A stretch of DNA of 33,388 bases from an uncultured Bacteroidaceae bacterium (GTDB lineage Bacteria; Bacteroidota; Bacteroidia; Bacteroidales; Bacteroidaceae), in the NCBI GenBank assembly GCA_905235285.1, contig CAJOLI010000015.1, positions 1 to 33,388 of the forward strand, given 5' to 3'. The notes under the pieces were generated by a model that saw only the letters and a program-made list of their open reading frames with translations, did no database searches and had not been told where the DNA came from. A program made the position numbers and the translations under genes. This document shows positions 7,977 through 16,872 of this stretch, in pieces (within the stretch, counting starts at the first letter, position 1; every line of letters begins with the position of its first letter).

Positions 7977-10900
7977 ATGAATAAGAATGCTATTTACCTC
8001 CTGCTGTCGCTCTGCTATGCTTTGATGCCCCTGCGCATCTGGGCTGCTGGTGATGCTTCGAAGCTTATCATCAATGAAATACAGGTGGCTAACATCGATG
8101 GCTTCATCGACCCATCGTTCAACTATGGCGGGTGGGTCGAAATATATAACCCCACTGATGAGAGCATTTCACTCGGCAGACTATATGTAAGCAACGACCC
8201 CCAGAACCTGAAAATGTTTCAGTTGTCCATCACTCTCGGAACAGTCTTGGCTCACGGCTTCAAGAATATTTGGTTTGACCATTACGACATGGGTGACAAA
8301 TATAGCACTCAGGCTCGCAAACAGGTTGACTTCAAGTTGGCCTACGAAGGTGGCGTAATCTATATTAGCGACGCCGACGGCAACTTGCTGGTGCAGCAGG
8401 CATATCCCCCAGCCATACAGCGCTGCAGCTATGCCCGCACGTCAGACGGCGGCAGCGAGTGGCGCATGTGTTCTACGCCCACGCCTGCACAGAGCAATGC
8501 CGGCAGCACCTTTGCCGACGTACAACTCGAGGCGCCAGTCGTAGATACGGATGCACGGCTGTTCACTTCGCCGTTCACCGTTCGTGTGCTGGTGCCGCAG
8601 GGGACTACGCTCCGCTACACCACCGACGGCAGTACGCCCTCGCTCGAGAACGGCCAGATAAGCCCCGACGGTGTGTTTCAGGTCAGCGGCAGCACGGCCA
8701 TCTATCGCTTCCGCCTCTTCCGCGACGGTTTCCTGCCCAGTGCCGTCGTCACTCGCTCGTATATCTATAAGGACCGCGACTACTACTTGCCGATAGTGTC
8801 TGTAGTGACAGACAACAAAAATCTCTTTGACAATAAGATAGGTGCATACACTATAGGAACGAACGGCATCACTGGAAATGGCGTTAGCTACACCACCAAC
8901 AAAAACCGCAGTTGGGAGCGCCCCGTCAACTTCGAATATCTCGTACCGGACGACGACGGCGGGTCATTCCTCATGGCGCTCTCGCAGGAGTGCGATTTCG
9001 AAGTCACAGGAGGTTGGAGCCGTAATCTCTTTGCCCCTAATGCTTCTTTCCGTCTCAAGGGCGGCAAGTACTATCTGGGCCAGAACTTCTTGCCTTACCC
9101 TTTTTTCAAAGAGAAACCTTATACCAAGACCAAGACCCTGACGGTGCGCAACGGCGGCAACGATGGCTATGCCCGTATCAAGGATGCCGCAACGCACCAG
9201 ATTATACTGCGCAGCGGTTTCTATGTTGATTGCCAAGAGACGCAGCCCGCTCACGTCTTCATCAACGGCAAGTTCTATTTCACATTCAACCTGCGTGAGG
9301 CCAACAACAAGAATCACGGCTATGCCAACTACGGCATCGATGACGACGAGATGGACCAGTTTGAAATCAATGGCGTCAATGGCTATGAGCAAAAGGTGGG
9401 CACGAATACAGCGTTCATGCAGTGGATGTCTTTGGCTACAAAGCTCGGCAACAATCCGTCTGACGACACCATCTACGATCAGATTTGTCAGCTCGTCGAC
9501 ATCGATGAGTACTGCAACTATATGGCTGCCGAGTGCTATGTCGGCTCGTCTGACTGGCTTACCAACAGCAATAATGTCAAGGGCTATCGTTCATGGGCCG
9601 ACGGCAAGTTTCACCTTGTGTTCATGGATGTTGACGCAGCCTTCAGCGACACTAACATGCTGACCAGCCTCGCGGGTAGACTCAGTGATTCACGTTACAG
9701 CACCGGACGCAACTTCCTTATCGACATCTTCCTGAACATGATGAAGTATGAGCCGTTCCGCAAACGCTTCATCGATGCGTTCTGCCTCGTAGACGGAAGC
9801 GTGTTTGAGGCCCAACGATCTGCCAAGATCATCAATGGACTGCGCGACCTGACGTCTGCGGCAATAGACTTCGAAGGCTCTTCCAGCAGCCTCTACTCCT
9901 CAGCAGCGGACCTTTTGAACAGAATCATTGGCGGTCGAAGCGCACGCATGAATAATTTCCGTCGCTACTTAGGTCTTGACGGAGGCTTGAACGTAGAGCT
10001 GGGCAGCAATATACCGGGCGCTTCAATTCTGGTAAACGGACAGGAGGTGCCTACAGGCGTTTTCTCCGGCACACTGTATAAGCCCATGACGCTCACTGCA
10101 AGAGCGCCGGCCGGCTACCGCTTTACGGGATGGAGACTGCTCCCAGAGACGCCCGATTATGAGACTACCACAATCTTCGGCTATAATGACTCGTGGGACT
10201 ACTACGACCAAGGGGCACTTGCCAGTAAGTACTGGTATGCTGTAGCTTACAACGCCTCCGGTTGGTCTGCGGGGCAGGCGCCCTTCGGCTATGGTAATGT
10301 CGGAATAAATGGTTCCAGCGACTACCACACCACGCTCGACTATGGCAGCGACGCCAACAACAAGCGTCCTACCTACTATTTCCGAAAGTCGTTCCAACTC
10401 AGCGAAGCTCCGTCGGCTGACGACGTGTTCGAGCTCACAGCTTATGTTGACGACGGATGCGTTATATACGTCAATGGACAGGAAGCGGGCCGCTACCTCA
10501 TGAATGATGGAGAAGTAACTTACAATCAGTACTCAACCTCCTACGCAGGCAATACGGCTGGGTGTTACTCAATCATCATTGACAAGAGGGTGTTGAAGAA
10601 AGGAAATAACGTAGTGGCCGTGGAGGTGCATAATACTCATGCCGGTTCTTCTGACATCTATTGGACTGCAGAGCTTACGCGAAGTGTCAGGAGTGAAGAC
10701 CCTGTCGTTGTCACAACTGAGCAGCTCGACCTCAGTTCCCTCGCAGATTTCAGCGGCGGCCGGCTGATGGCTATCTATGAGCCTCTTCCCGACGAAGAAC
10801 TTCTGGCCGCCGTGGCAACACCCCTTAGACTTAATGAAGTAAGCGCCGGCAATTCGGTGTTCATCAATGAATTCTTTAAGAAAAATGATTGGGTGGAGCT

Positions 10901-12374
10901 CTATAATACTACTGACTCTGAGTTGGATGTGGCCGGGCTCTACATCTCCGATAACCTCAACAATCCCTTCAAATATCAGATCTCAGCTTCCACTGCAATA
11001 AATACGCGAGTGGCGCCCCACGGCCATCTGGTCGTCTGGGCCGACGGCCTCGAACCGACGACACAGCTCCACGCACCATTCAAACTCAGCAATCAGGATG
11101 GCGAGAGCGTGAGTATCATCTCTTCCGACGATTTCATCCAGAACAACGCATCTTTCTTTGAGGCTCATCCGTCGCTTCAGGAGTTTGCGGACGCCGTGAC
11201 CTATCCGTCTCATGCCGGAGACCAGTCGGTAGGGCGCTACCCTGATGGCAGCAACGAACTCTTCAGGTTTGTACTTCCAACTATAGAACGCGCCAATGCC
11301 CACCTCACCGCCGACGGCTATATCGGCACAGACGAAGGCATAATGGATTGCAGCGATGCCAGTCTCAACCTGGAGCTCGTCGAAGGTTGGAACTGGACCT
11401 CGCACCCCCTGGCCAAGGCTTTGCCCATCAGTCGTTTCCTTCGCTACGCTGATGTCGTGCGTGGCCGTTCAGAGGAAGCTATATACAGTCCTTCGGCCGC
11501 AGCCTTCACTGGTTCGTTGCGCTCGCTGCTGCCTAACCAGCTTTATAAGATAGAGATGAACGAAACCCGCAGCTATGCCCTCGACGGGCTCACGCTGACA
11601 ACGCCCGCCACCCTCTCCGTGGAGAAGGGGTGGAACTGGATTGGGTATCCTTCTTTCTGGGCGCAGCCGCTGACTTCAGCTTTCGAGAGTAGTGCCCTGC
11701 AGGACGGCGATGCCATCGTAGGTCAAGCAGGCTTCGCTGTCTACAGCGCTGCCGACGGTTGGGTTGGCACCCTCAGCAGTCTCATGCCAGGGGATGGCTA
11801 TATGTTCAAGTCCGTTGGTAAAAAGAACATACCCGTCACGGCAGCGCGCAATGGCATACGCCTGCGGCGCCCGAAACTCGCGCCCTCAGCCCAGGGCTAT
11901 GACCTGAACCCATACGCTTATCCCGATATCATGGCCGTAATAGCCACCTTGCAGGCCGATGACCAACCTTTAGATGCCGATGTCTTCACCATCGTAGCCT
12001 ACGCTGATGGCGTGTGCCGTGGCGTAGGTGAATGTATTGACGGCCACATCTTCATGACACTTTATGGCAACGAGGGCGACGCCCTCATCCTTCGTGCTGT
12101 GGATGAACAAGGCGAACAGCATCCCATACGTGAGCGGGTGACCCTTGCTTCAGACCTTTTAGGTACACGTGCCAAACCTGTCGTGTGGCATCTCGGTCCT
12201 ACCGATGACGATGCCATCAACGCTCCGGAACTGGCTTCGGTTTCAGCTGTCCCCGTGGGTTACTACAGCCTCAGCGGCACATATATGGGTATGGACAGGC
12301 ACATCCTGCGTGTTGGTTTCTATATCCAGCGCTTCTCCGATGGCACTTCGCGTAAAGTGTTCCTCCAGCACTAA
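7977..12374 (+). CDS. Giant secreted protein with CotH-kinase and two lamin-tail domains
   Basis: This is a 1465-aa exported protein with a signal peptide of about 24 residues ending in WAAG. Domain order read from the sequence: lamin-tail-like domain ([26 protein letters not shown]; about 30-160); chitobiase/hexosaminidase C-terminal-like fold ([11 protein letters not shown]; about 195-262); CotH kinase-like region (about 268-650) with [22 protein letters not shown] and [10 protein letters not shown]; a short beta repeat ([11 protein letters not shown]); a jelly-roll-like module with [15 protein letters not shown] (about 740-900); a second lamin-tail domain ([29 protein letters not shown]; about 950-1090); two GWNW repeats near 1137 and 1217; and a C-terminal tail ending [21 protein letters not shown] that resembles cell-surface sorting tails. 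CotH proteins are atypical kinases known from spore coats, and the role in Bacteroidota is unknown. It starts 18 bp after cobS and precedes a strong terminator, so it is probably the last gene of the cob operon. Confidence 0.88.
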   Translation: MNKNAIYLLLSLCYALMPLRIWAAGDASKLIINEIQVANIDGFIDPSFNYGGWVEIYNPTDESISLGRLYVSNDPQNLKMFQLSITLGTVLAHGFKNIWFDHYDMGDKYSTQARKQVDFKLAYEGGVIYISDADGNLLVQQAYPPAIQRCSYARTSDGGSEWRMCSTPTPAQSNAGSTFADVQLEAPVVDTDARLFTSPFTVRVLVPQGTTLRYTTDGSTPSLENGQISPDGVFQVSGSTAIYRFRLFRDGFLPSAVVTRSYIYKDRDYYLPIVSVVTDNKNLFDNKIGAYTIGTNGITGNGVSYTTNKNRSWERPVNFEYLVPDDDGGSFLMALSQECDFEVTGGWSRNLFAPNASFRLKGGKYYLGQNFLPYPFFKEKPYTKTKTLTVRNGGNDGYARIKDAATHQIILRSGFYVDCQETQPAHVFINGKFYFTFNLREANNKNHGYANYGIDDDEMDQFEINGVNGYEQKVGTNTAFMQWMSLATKLGNNPSDDTIYDQICQLVDIDEYCNYMAAECYVGSSDWLTNSNNVKGYRSWADGKFHLVFMDVDAAFSDTNMLTSLAGRLSDSRYSTGRNFLIDIFLNMMKYEPFRKRFIDAFCLVDGSVFEAQRSAKIINGLRDLTSAAIDFEGSSSSLYSSAADLLNRIIGGRSARMNNFRRYLGLDGGLNVELGSNIPGASILVNGQEVPTGVFSGTLYKPMTLTARAPAGYRFTGWRLLPETPDYETTTIFGYNDSWDYYDQGALASKYWYAVAYNASGWSAGQAPFGYGNVGINGSSDYHTTLDYGSDANNKRPTYYFRKSFQLSEAPSADDVFELTAYVDDGCVIYVNGQEAGRYLMNDGEVTYNQYSTSYAGNTAGCYSIIIDKRVLKKGNNVVAVEVHNTHAGSSDIYWTAELTRSVRSEDPVVVTTEQLDLSSLADFSGGRLMAIYEPLPDEELLAAVATPLRLNEVSAGNSVFINEFFKKNDWVELYNTTDSELDVAGLYISDNLNNPFKYQISASTAINTRVAPHGHLVVWADGLEPTTQLHAPFKLSNQDGESVSIISSDDFIQNNASFFEAHPSLQEFADAVTYPSHAGDQSVGRYPDGSNELFRFVLPTIERANAHLTADGYIGTDEGIMDCSDASLNLELVEGWNWTSHPLAKALPISRFLRYADVVRGRSEEAIYSPSAAAFTGSLRSLLPNQLYKIEMNETRSYALDGLTLTTPATLSVEKGWNWIGYPSFWAQPLTSAFESSALQDGDAIVGQAGFAVYSAADGWVGTLSSLMPGDGYMFKSVGKKNIPVTAARNGIRLRRPKLAPSAQGYDLNPYAYPDIMAVIATLQADDQPLDADVFTIVAYADGVCRGVGECIDGHIFMTLYGNEGDALILRAVDEQGEQHPIRERVTLASDLLGTRAKPVVWHLGPTDDDAINAPELASVSAVPVGYYSLSGTYMGMDRHILRVGFYIQRFSDGTSRKVFLQH

Positions 12375-12389
12375 GCTTAGTGCTTATAC

Positions 12390-12431
12390 AAAAAAGGCTG
12401 TGTCGGTTTGCTATCTGACACAGCCTTTTTT
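12390..12431. terminator. Bidirectional intrinsic terminator
   Basis: A perfect 15-bp inverted repeat (12390-12404 with 12417-12431), core GGCTGTGTC / GACACAGCC, encloses a 12-nt loop and carries an A-tract on one side and a T-tract on the other. It works in either orientation, ending the cob/CotH operon on the plus strand and the tRNA-Ser transcript on the minus strand. Confidence 0.9.
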
Positions 12432-12439
12432 GGTCTCAG

Positions 12440-12524
12440 CGGAGAGAGAGGGATTCGAACCCCCGGTACCTTTCAGTACGTCGGTTTTCAAGACCGATGC
12501 AATCGACCACTCTGCCATCTCTCC
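12440..12524 (-). tRNA. tRNA-Ser (UGA)
   Basis: An 85-nt cloverleaf with acceptor GGAGAGA / TCTCTCC, discriminator G, anticodon TGA (plus-strand TCA at 12488-12490) and the long variable arm typical of tRNA-Ser. CCA is not encoded. The bases after the discriminator, CTGAGACCAAAA, nearly match those after the other tRNA-Ser in this window. Confidence 0.96.
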
Positions 12525-12552
12525 AAAGGTGCATTCCCGTGGTTTGCGGGCG

Positions 12553-12560
12553 CAAAGGTA
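12553..12560 (-). promoter_or_regulatory. -7 element upstream of tRNA-Ser(UGA)
   Basis: TACCTTTG on the minus strand, 28 bp before the mature tRNA 5' end, matches the Bacteroidota -7 consensus. No convincing -33 TTG is seen at the expected 19-21 nt spacing. Confidence 0.5.
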
Positions 12561-12667
12561 ATAAAAGATTGAGTAATAATGATGAAAGATGGAAGTTTTT
12601 TTCGCTTTTGGCTCTATTTTTCCTGTTTTGCTGGCCCACGATGAACAAAATCGACGTTCAAGAGCCG

Positions 12668-13351
12668 TCATTCGCTACCATTCAGGTGAGCAAAAGTCTG
12701 CCACGGTCCTTCGGTTGGAAGAGGAGCCTCGACGTATATCTGCTTGTGCGAAACGGGGTGTTCAAAACTGATGCTGCGTGCACAGAGGCTGATGCTACCG
12801 TCGGGGTTACTGCGCGGAGCACCATATTTGAGGTCGCCACGAATGGGACAGCCAATGGCTGCCAACTGACAACGAATCTGATGATGACGCCCAGTGTGGA
12901 GATGAACTTCAAGCAGGTGGTAGCGATCAGAGTGTCCGATGACTTCAAAGTCCAGCACGGCCTTTTTGGCGTTTGGCCGCTCGCTGGCATAGGCATAACT
13001 CTTGTTCTGCTTCTCGTTGCGCACGAGATAGTGTGTGAGTGTCGCCTTCGGCTCGCGTGGAGCGTTTTGCACGAGCGCCCAGTAGGTCTTGTGGACGTCT
13101 TGTGTGCGGAAGAGTTCATTGAGCCGTGCCAGCGCCTTGCTCGTGCGGGCAAAGACGACGACGCCGCTGACGGGACGATCCAGACGGTGCACTACACCAA
13201 GGAACACCTCGCCAGGTTTGGCGTAGCGCTCCTTGATGTAGGCTTTCACCATCTCCGAGAGCGGTGTATCGCCTGTCTTGTCGCCTTGCACTATCTCTCC
13301 TGCGCTCTTGGCAACAATGATGATGTGGTTGTCTTCGTAGAGGACTGTCAT
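12668..13351 (-). CDS. RluA-family pseudouridine synthase
   Basis: This is a predicted RNA pseudouridine synthase acting on rRNA or tRNA. The 227-aa protein has the catalytic RluA motif HRLDRPVSG with Asp58, followed by the FARTSKALARLNELFR and K-TYWALV blocks and a C-terminal GRHHQIRCQLA segment that contacts RNA. It has no N-terminal S4 domain, so it is a short stand-alone member (RluA/TruC-like) and its target base cannot be assigned. The ATG directly follows the fabG stop codon (TAAATG), implying translational coupling in a tetR-fabG-rluA operon. Confidence 0.92.
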   Translation of the reverse strand: MTVLYEDNHIIIVAKSAGEIVQGDKTGDTPLSEMVKAYIKERYAKPGEVFLGVVHRLDRPVSGVVVFARTSKALARLNELFRTQDVHKTYWALVQNAPREPKATLTHYLVRNEKQNKSYAYASERPNAKKAVLDFEVIGHSDRYHLLEVHLHTGRHHQIRCQLAAIGCPIRGDLKYGAPRSNPDGSISLCARSISFEHPVSHKQIYVEAPLPTEGPWQTFAHLNGSE

Positions 13352-14089
13352 TTACATATTCATGCCGCCGTCAATCTGGATAACCTGACCGCTGACATAT
13401 GAGCTGAGGTCGGAAGCAAGGAAGAGGGCCACGTCGGCGACGTCCTCAGGCTTGCCTCCACGGCGCAAGGGTATCTTCTTCATCCAATCCTCGCGCACCG
13501 CCTCGGGCAGTGCGGCCGTCATGGCTGTCTCGATGAAGCCTGGAGCGATGGCATTTGCACGTATCCCTTTGGGACCCATCTCTTGCGCAATGCTCTTTGC
13601 AAGAGCTATCATGCCAGCTTTCGAGGCCGCATAATTGGCCTGGCCTGCATTTCCGTGGACGCCTACGACGCTGGCCATGTTGATGATGGAGCCGCCGCGC
13701 TGGCGCATCATTACAGGCACCACGGCATGAATGAAGTTAAACGCCGACTTCAGGTTAACGCCGATGACGGCGTCCCACTGCTGCTCGGTCATGCGCAACA
13801 TAAGGCCGTCCTTGGTGATGCCGGCGTTGTTGACGAGCACGTCAATGGTGCCGAAGTCTTCTTTCACTTGTTTCACCAAGGTTTCCGTCTCCGTGAAGTC
13901 GGCGGCGTTGCTGGCGTAGCTCTTGCATTTGACGCCCAGGGCTGCTATCTCAGCCTCGGTCTCTTCGTTGACGGCGAGGTCAGTGAATGCTATGTTTGCG
14001 CCTTCTGCTGCATAACGAAGGGCAATGGCCTTGCCGATGCCCCTTGCGGCTCCTGTGATGAGAGCCGTCTTTCCATCTAAAAGTCCCAT
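13352..14089 (-). CDS. fabG: 3-oxoacyl-ACP reductase
   Basis: FabG is the NADPH-dependent ketoreductase of type II fatty-acid synthesis, a cytosolic short-chain dehydrogenase. The 245-aa protein shows the cofactor motif TGAARGIGKA near residue 12, NNAGITKDGLMLRM near 85, INMASVVG, the catalytic YAASKAG with Tyr153 and Lys157, and the FabG-like C-terminus LASDLSSYVSGQVIQIDGGMNM. Length and motifs are fully standard. It lies 75 bp after the tetR gene and immediately before rluA. The AT-rich gap to tetR holds TATATAT-like repeats but no clear promoter. Confidence 0.94.
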   Translation of the reverse strand: MGLLDGKTALITGAARGIGKAIALRYAAEGANIAFTDLAVNEETEAEIAALGVKCKSYASNAADFTETETLVKQVKEDFGTIDVLVNNAGITKDGLMLRMTEQQWDAVIGVNLKSAFNFIHAVVPVMMRQRGGSIINMASVVGVHGNAGQANYAASKAGMIALAKSIAQEMGPKGIRANAIAPGFIETAMTAALPEAVREDWMKKIPLRRGGKPEDVADVALFLASDLSSYVSGQVIQIDGGMNM

Positions 14090-14164
14090 ATATAATAATT
14101 AAAGTGTATGTCGGAATGTATATATATTATAATGTATATGCTGAGATGTCTTTAAGATTCAGTC

Positions 14165-14755
14165 TCAATAATGCGGGCGCAGTAACACTCTGCCCAGTAT
14201 CTTTGCCACTAAGGGGCGTGTTGCAGAGATGTTCATGCCAGATCCGAGACGCCCGTAGATGTACGGAACCTCAAGTCCTTTGGCCGCAGCCTGAATGATG
14301 TCGGTGTAGAGGTTTATGTTGTCTATCTCGAAGATTTTGGATTCCACACCCTCCTCCAACGTCTTGGCTATGATGTCATGCTCTTTCTTGTCGTACTTCT
14401 TACGCACGCTTTCCACCTGCCATATATTCCTGAAAAACTCGGCCCTCAGATAGCCGTTTCGTTCCACGGCCTCCTTCATCAGGCTCAGGTGAGCGAAGAT
14501 GAGTTCTACGAGCTTGTCCAGGGGTGAGAGCTGCTTACGCGCCACAGCGAGGAACGTTGACGAGATACGTTGGAGTTCTCCGTTGATGACGGCTTCATAG
14601 ATCTCGTCCTTGCTCTTGAAGTAGGTATAAAGTGTACGGCGTCCTTTGCCGGAAGCCTCTGCAATATCGTTCATTGTAGTGCCGTCGAAGCCGCGCTTTG
14701 CGAATTGCAAACGAGCTATATCTATAAGCAGCTGTCGCGTTTTGAGCTGAGACAT
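14165..14755 (-). CDS. TetR/AcrR-family transcriptional regulator
   Basis: This is a predicted ligand-responsive DNA-binding regulator. The 196-aa protein has the TetR N-terminal helix-turn-helix: IARLQFAKRGFDGTTMNDIAEASGKGRRTLYTYFKSKDEIYEAV, about residues 13-56. A helical ligand/dimerisation domain without recognisable motifs follows. It is the first gene of the tetR-fabG-rluA unit, so control of fabG, or autoregulation tied to fatty-acid metabolism, is a reasonable inference. No operator palindrome can be assigned with confidence. The promoter at 14832-14863 drives it. Confidence 0.9.
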   Translation of the reverse strand: MSQLKTRQLLIDIARLQFAKRGFDGTTMNDIAEASGKGRRTLYTYFKSKDEIYEAVINGELQRISSTFLAVARKQLSPLDKLVELIFAHLSLMKEAVERNGYLRAEFFRNIWQVESVRKKYDKKEHDIIAKTLEEGVESKIFEIDNINLYTDIIQAAAKGLEVPYIYGRLGSGMNISATRPLVAKILGRVLLRPHY

Positions 14756-14831
14756 ATCTTTTGTGTCGTTGTTTTTTTACTTTTGTTTTTTCTTTGTGAG
14801 CCGGCAAGGGCTTCACCTAAGTTTGCAGCTA

Positions 14832-14863
14832 CAAAAGTACGCTTTTTTGTTTTATTAGGCAAG
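14832..14863 (-). promoter_or_regulatory. Promoter of the tetR-fabG-rluA unit
   Basis: On the minus strand CTTG (14860-14863), a 20-nt spacer and TACTTTTG (14832-14839) fit the Bacteroidota promoter. The leader to the tetR ATG would be about 70 nt. The spacing and CTTG form match the nrdD promoter. Confidence 0.65.
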
Positions 14864-14932
14864 AAAAAGCAACACACTTTTTGCTCACGTGTGCAAAAAC
14901 TGAAATAATTTGGCATTTTTTAATGAAAAGGC

Positions 14933-14963
14933 TTGGCCGTTCAATAAAAAAGCTGTACCTTTG
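14933..14963 (+). promoter_or_regulatory. Promoter of the initiator tRNA
   Basis: TTG (14933-14935), a 20-nt spacer and TACCTTTG (14956-14963) match the consensus well. The -7 element lies 50 nt before the mature tRNA 5' end. Confidence 0.7.
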
Positions 14964-15013
14964 CACCCGCAAACGACAGATATACCTGTCCTGCAACATG
15001 AAATAATCTATAT

Positions 15014-15086
15014 CGCGGAGTGGAGCAGTTGGTAGCTCGCCAGGCTCATAACCTGGAGGTCGCTCGTTCGAGTCGAGCCTCCGCAA
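15014..15086 (+). tRNA. Initiator tRNA-Met (CAU)
   Basis: A 73-nt cloverleaf with anticodon CAT (15047-15049). Two initiator hallmarks are visible: an unpaired C1:A72 at the end of the acceptor stem (CGCGGAG against CTCCGCA) and an A11:U24 pair in the D stem. The anticodon stem is CCAGG/CCTGG, so the usual three G:C pairs 29-31/39-41 are here A:U, G:C, G:C. CCA is not encoded. Confidence 0.92.
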
Positions 15087-15105
15087 CAGAAAAGCGAACA
15101 TGTTC

Positions 15106-15132
15106 AGAGGACCTTCCGAGGCCCTCTTTTTT
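15106..15132 (+). terminator. Terminator after initiator tRNA
   Basis: AGAGG-A-CCT pairs with AGG-C-CCTCT around a TCCG tetraloop, with a single A/C mismatch, and runs into a T-tract (15127-15132). It lies 20 nt after the tRNA. Confidence 0.8.
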
Positions 15133-15304
15133 ATATTCAAGCGTTGACTGTGCCTCACAAGATTAAGCTTCGCCTCAATGTATTTGAAAAACGTTTGCCT
15201 CTCAGAAGAAACCCCAAAAATCCTTTGCTTTGAGCCGCAAACACAACACAACCCCGCATTTATTAAATAAAAAGAGTGTTTTTCAACATTTTTTTTAAAA
15301 AAAC

Positions 15305-15336
15305 TTTGTTCACGTACTATCTTTTGTCTACTTTTG
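15305..15336 (+). promoter_or_regulatory. Promoter of the OmpA-family gene
   Basis: TTTG (15305-15308), a 20-nt spacer and TACTTTTG (15329-15336) match the Bacteroidota consensus at both elements. This is the best promoter in the window, fitting an abundant outer-membrane protein. The leader is about 40 nt. Confidence 0.8.
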
Positions 15337-15381
15337 CAAGGAAAATAGTATTACCAAACTTTATAATCAACTCAAAACATT

Positions 15382-16467
15382 ATGAAACTCGCTAAAATTT
15401 TGCTCGTGGCAGCCTTCGCAATGATGGGTATGTCCGCAAGCGCTCAAGAGACCGAGCGTGTAGAGTTTAATCACCACTGGTTCCTGCAGCTGCAGGGCGG
15501 CGCCACCTATACTCTCGGTGAGGCCGACTTCAACAAGCTCATCTCTCCTGCTGCTCAGGTAGCCGTCGGCTATCAGTTCACTCCCGTATGGGCACTGCGC
15601 CTCGCCGTCAACGGTTGGGAAAGCAAGGGTGGTTTCGGTGACGAGCCCTTCAAGAACGAAACTTACAAGTGGAACTACGTCACTCCCGCTCTCGACCTCA
15701 AGTTCAACCTTATCAACGCCATCGCCGGCTGGAATCCCAAGCGCGTCTTTGGTATGAACATCATCGCCGGCATCGGTGCCAACATCGCTTGGAACAACGA
15801 CGACGCTGCCGAGTATGCTCGCTACTATGTCATGCGTGACCTCTGGGACGGCACCAAGGTTCGCCCCGCAGGCCGTTTCGGTCTTGACCTCGACTTCCGC
15901 CTCAGCAAGCGCGTAAGCCTCAACATTGAAGGTATGTCCAACCTGATCTCCGATGAGTACAACAGCAAGCACAAGAACTCAGACGCTAACCTCGACTGGT
16001 ACTTCACCGCTCTTGCAGGCCTGAAGATCAACCTCGGCAAGGTTGAGAACGTCATCCCCGTGGCTGTTCCTGTCGTCGTTGAGGAGCCCGCTCCCGAGCC
16101 CGTAGCTCCCGCTAAGGTTGTCGAGAAGCCCGCCGTAAAGAAAGTTGCTGAGATGCAGCGTGAGATCTTCTACCAGATCCGCGAGACCGTCATCCCCGCA
16201 AACCAGAAGAACAAGATTACCGAGCTCGTTGCTTTCCTGAAGGCTAATCCCGAGACTCGCGTCAATGTCACTGGTTATGCTGACGCCGGCACCGGTAACC
16301 CGAAGATTAACATGAAGTACTCCGAAGGTCGTGCCGAGAACGTTGCCAAGGCTCTCACCGAGGCTGGCATCGATGCTGCTCGCATCACCGTTGACGCTAA
16401 GGGCGACACCGTTCAGCCCTATGCTGAGAACGACAAGAACCGCGTAACTATCGCCATCGCAAAATAA
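15382..16467 (+). CDS. OmpA-family outer-membrane porin-like protein
   Basis: This is an abundant-type outer-membrane protein that links the membrane to peptidoglycan. The 361-aa protein has a signal peptide cut after MSASA, then a beta-barrel of about 200 residues rich in alternating aromatic/hydrophobic strands. A Pro/Ala/Val/Glu linker follows (VPVVVEEPAPEPVAPAKVVEKP, about 230-255), then an OmpA C-terminal domain (about 265-361). In that domain Asp301 (GYADAGTG) and Arg317 (YSEGRAENV) stand at the positions that bind diaminopimelate in the family, and NDKNRVTIAIAK closes the fold. Codon use is strongly biased toward C-ending codons, as in highly expressed genes. It is monocistronic, with its own promoter and terminator. 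Confidence 0.94.
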   Translation: MKLAKILLVAAFAMMGMSASAQETERVEFNHHWFLQLQGGATYTLGEADFNKLISPAAQVAVGYQFTPVWALRLAVNGWESKGGFGDEPFKNETYKWNYVTPALDLKFNLINAIAGWNPKRVFGMNIIAGIGANIAWNNDDAAEYARYYVMRDLWDGTKVRPAGRFGLDLDFRLSKRVSLNIEGMSNLISDEYNSKHKNSDANLDWYFTALAGLKINLGKVENVIPVAVPVVVEEPAPEPVAPAKVVEKPAVKKVAEMQREIFYQIRETVIPANQKNKITELVAFLKANPETRVNVTGYADAGTGNPKINMKYSEGRAENVAKALTEAGIDAARITVDAKGDTVQPYAENDKNRVTIAIAK

Positions 16468-16513
16468 GCGACTGACGAACGCGTAACATAAGGCTTTCCA
16501 GCCGAAAAAGAAT

Positions 16514-16550
16514 AAGCGTCTCACCCGAACGAGGTGGGGCGCTTTCCTTT
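16514..16550 (+). terminator. Terminator of the OmpA-family gene
   Basis: A 12-bp stem (16514-16525 with 16533-16544), fully paired with two G:T wobbles, has a 7-nt loop and is followed by TCCTTTT. It is 47 nt past the stop codon. Confidence 0.75.
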
Positions 16551-16714
16551 TACGAGCTACGCTCTGAGCTCAGACAGGCGAGGGCATATCACGCATCATT
16601 ATTCCATGCTCCGCCTTAGAAGCATCCTTTAGCTAGCTGAAGTCAATCGGAACGCTTTACGGATGCACTGGTCCTTTGGCAGAGCGCGGTGGCACCCCAA
16701 CAGTTTATCCATAA

Positions 16715-16769
16715 TTATTGCTGTCCGCCAAATATTGCAATTCAAAAGAAAGTATAGCGGACAGTAATA
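16715..16769. repeat. Inverted pair of GCGGACAG motifs
   Basis: ATTATTGCTGTCCGCC (16715-16730) faces ATAGCGGACAGTAATAT (16754-16769) in opposite orientation, about 11 of 13 core bases matching. A third copy, TAGCGGACAGCAATA, is at 51-65. The 400-bp gap between the convergent ompA and GH85 genes holds this pair and two terminators, and no gene. The pair may be a small non-autonomous element, a relic of insertion-sequence ends, or an operator-like site. Confidence 0.4.
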
Positions 16770-16804
16770 TTAGGCGTATAAACGATTGTCAGTTCTTGAT
16801 TTCG

Positions 16805-16847
16805 AAAGAGCCTCCCCGCGGCAAGATGTCACGGGGAGGCTCTTTTT
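16805..16847. terminator. Strong hairpin terminator between convergent genes
   Basis: A perfect 14-bp inverted repeat (16805-16818 with 16832-16845; core GAGCCTCCCCG) has a 13-nt loop. The plus strand continues with a five-T run and the minus strand with TTTCG. It ends the susC-susD-GH85 transcript and can also stop readthrough from the OmpA gene. Confidence 0.85.
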
Positions 16848-16872
16848 GTATCACGAATCCGAGCTGTACGGC

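Noticed and set aside
12668..13402. Plus-strand frame at 12497-13402 opposite rluA
   Set aside because: It crosses the tRNA-Ser gene and is antisense to a pseudouridine synthase with an intact HRLDRPVSG motif.
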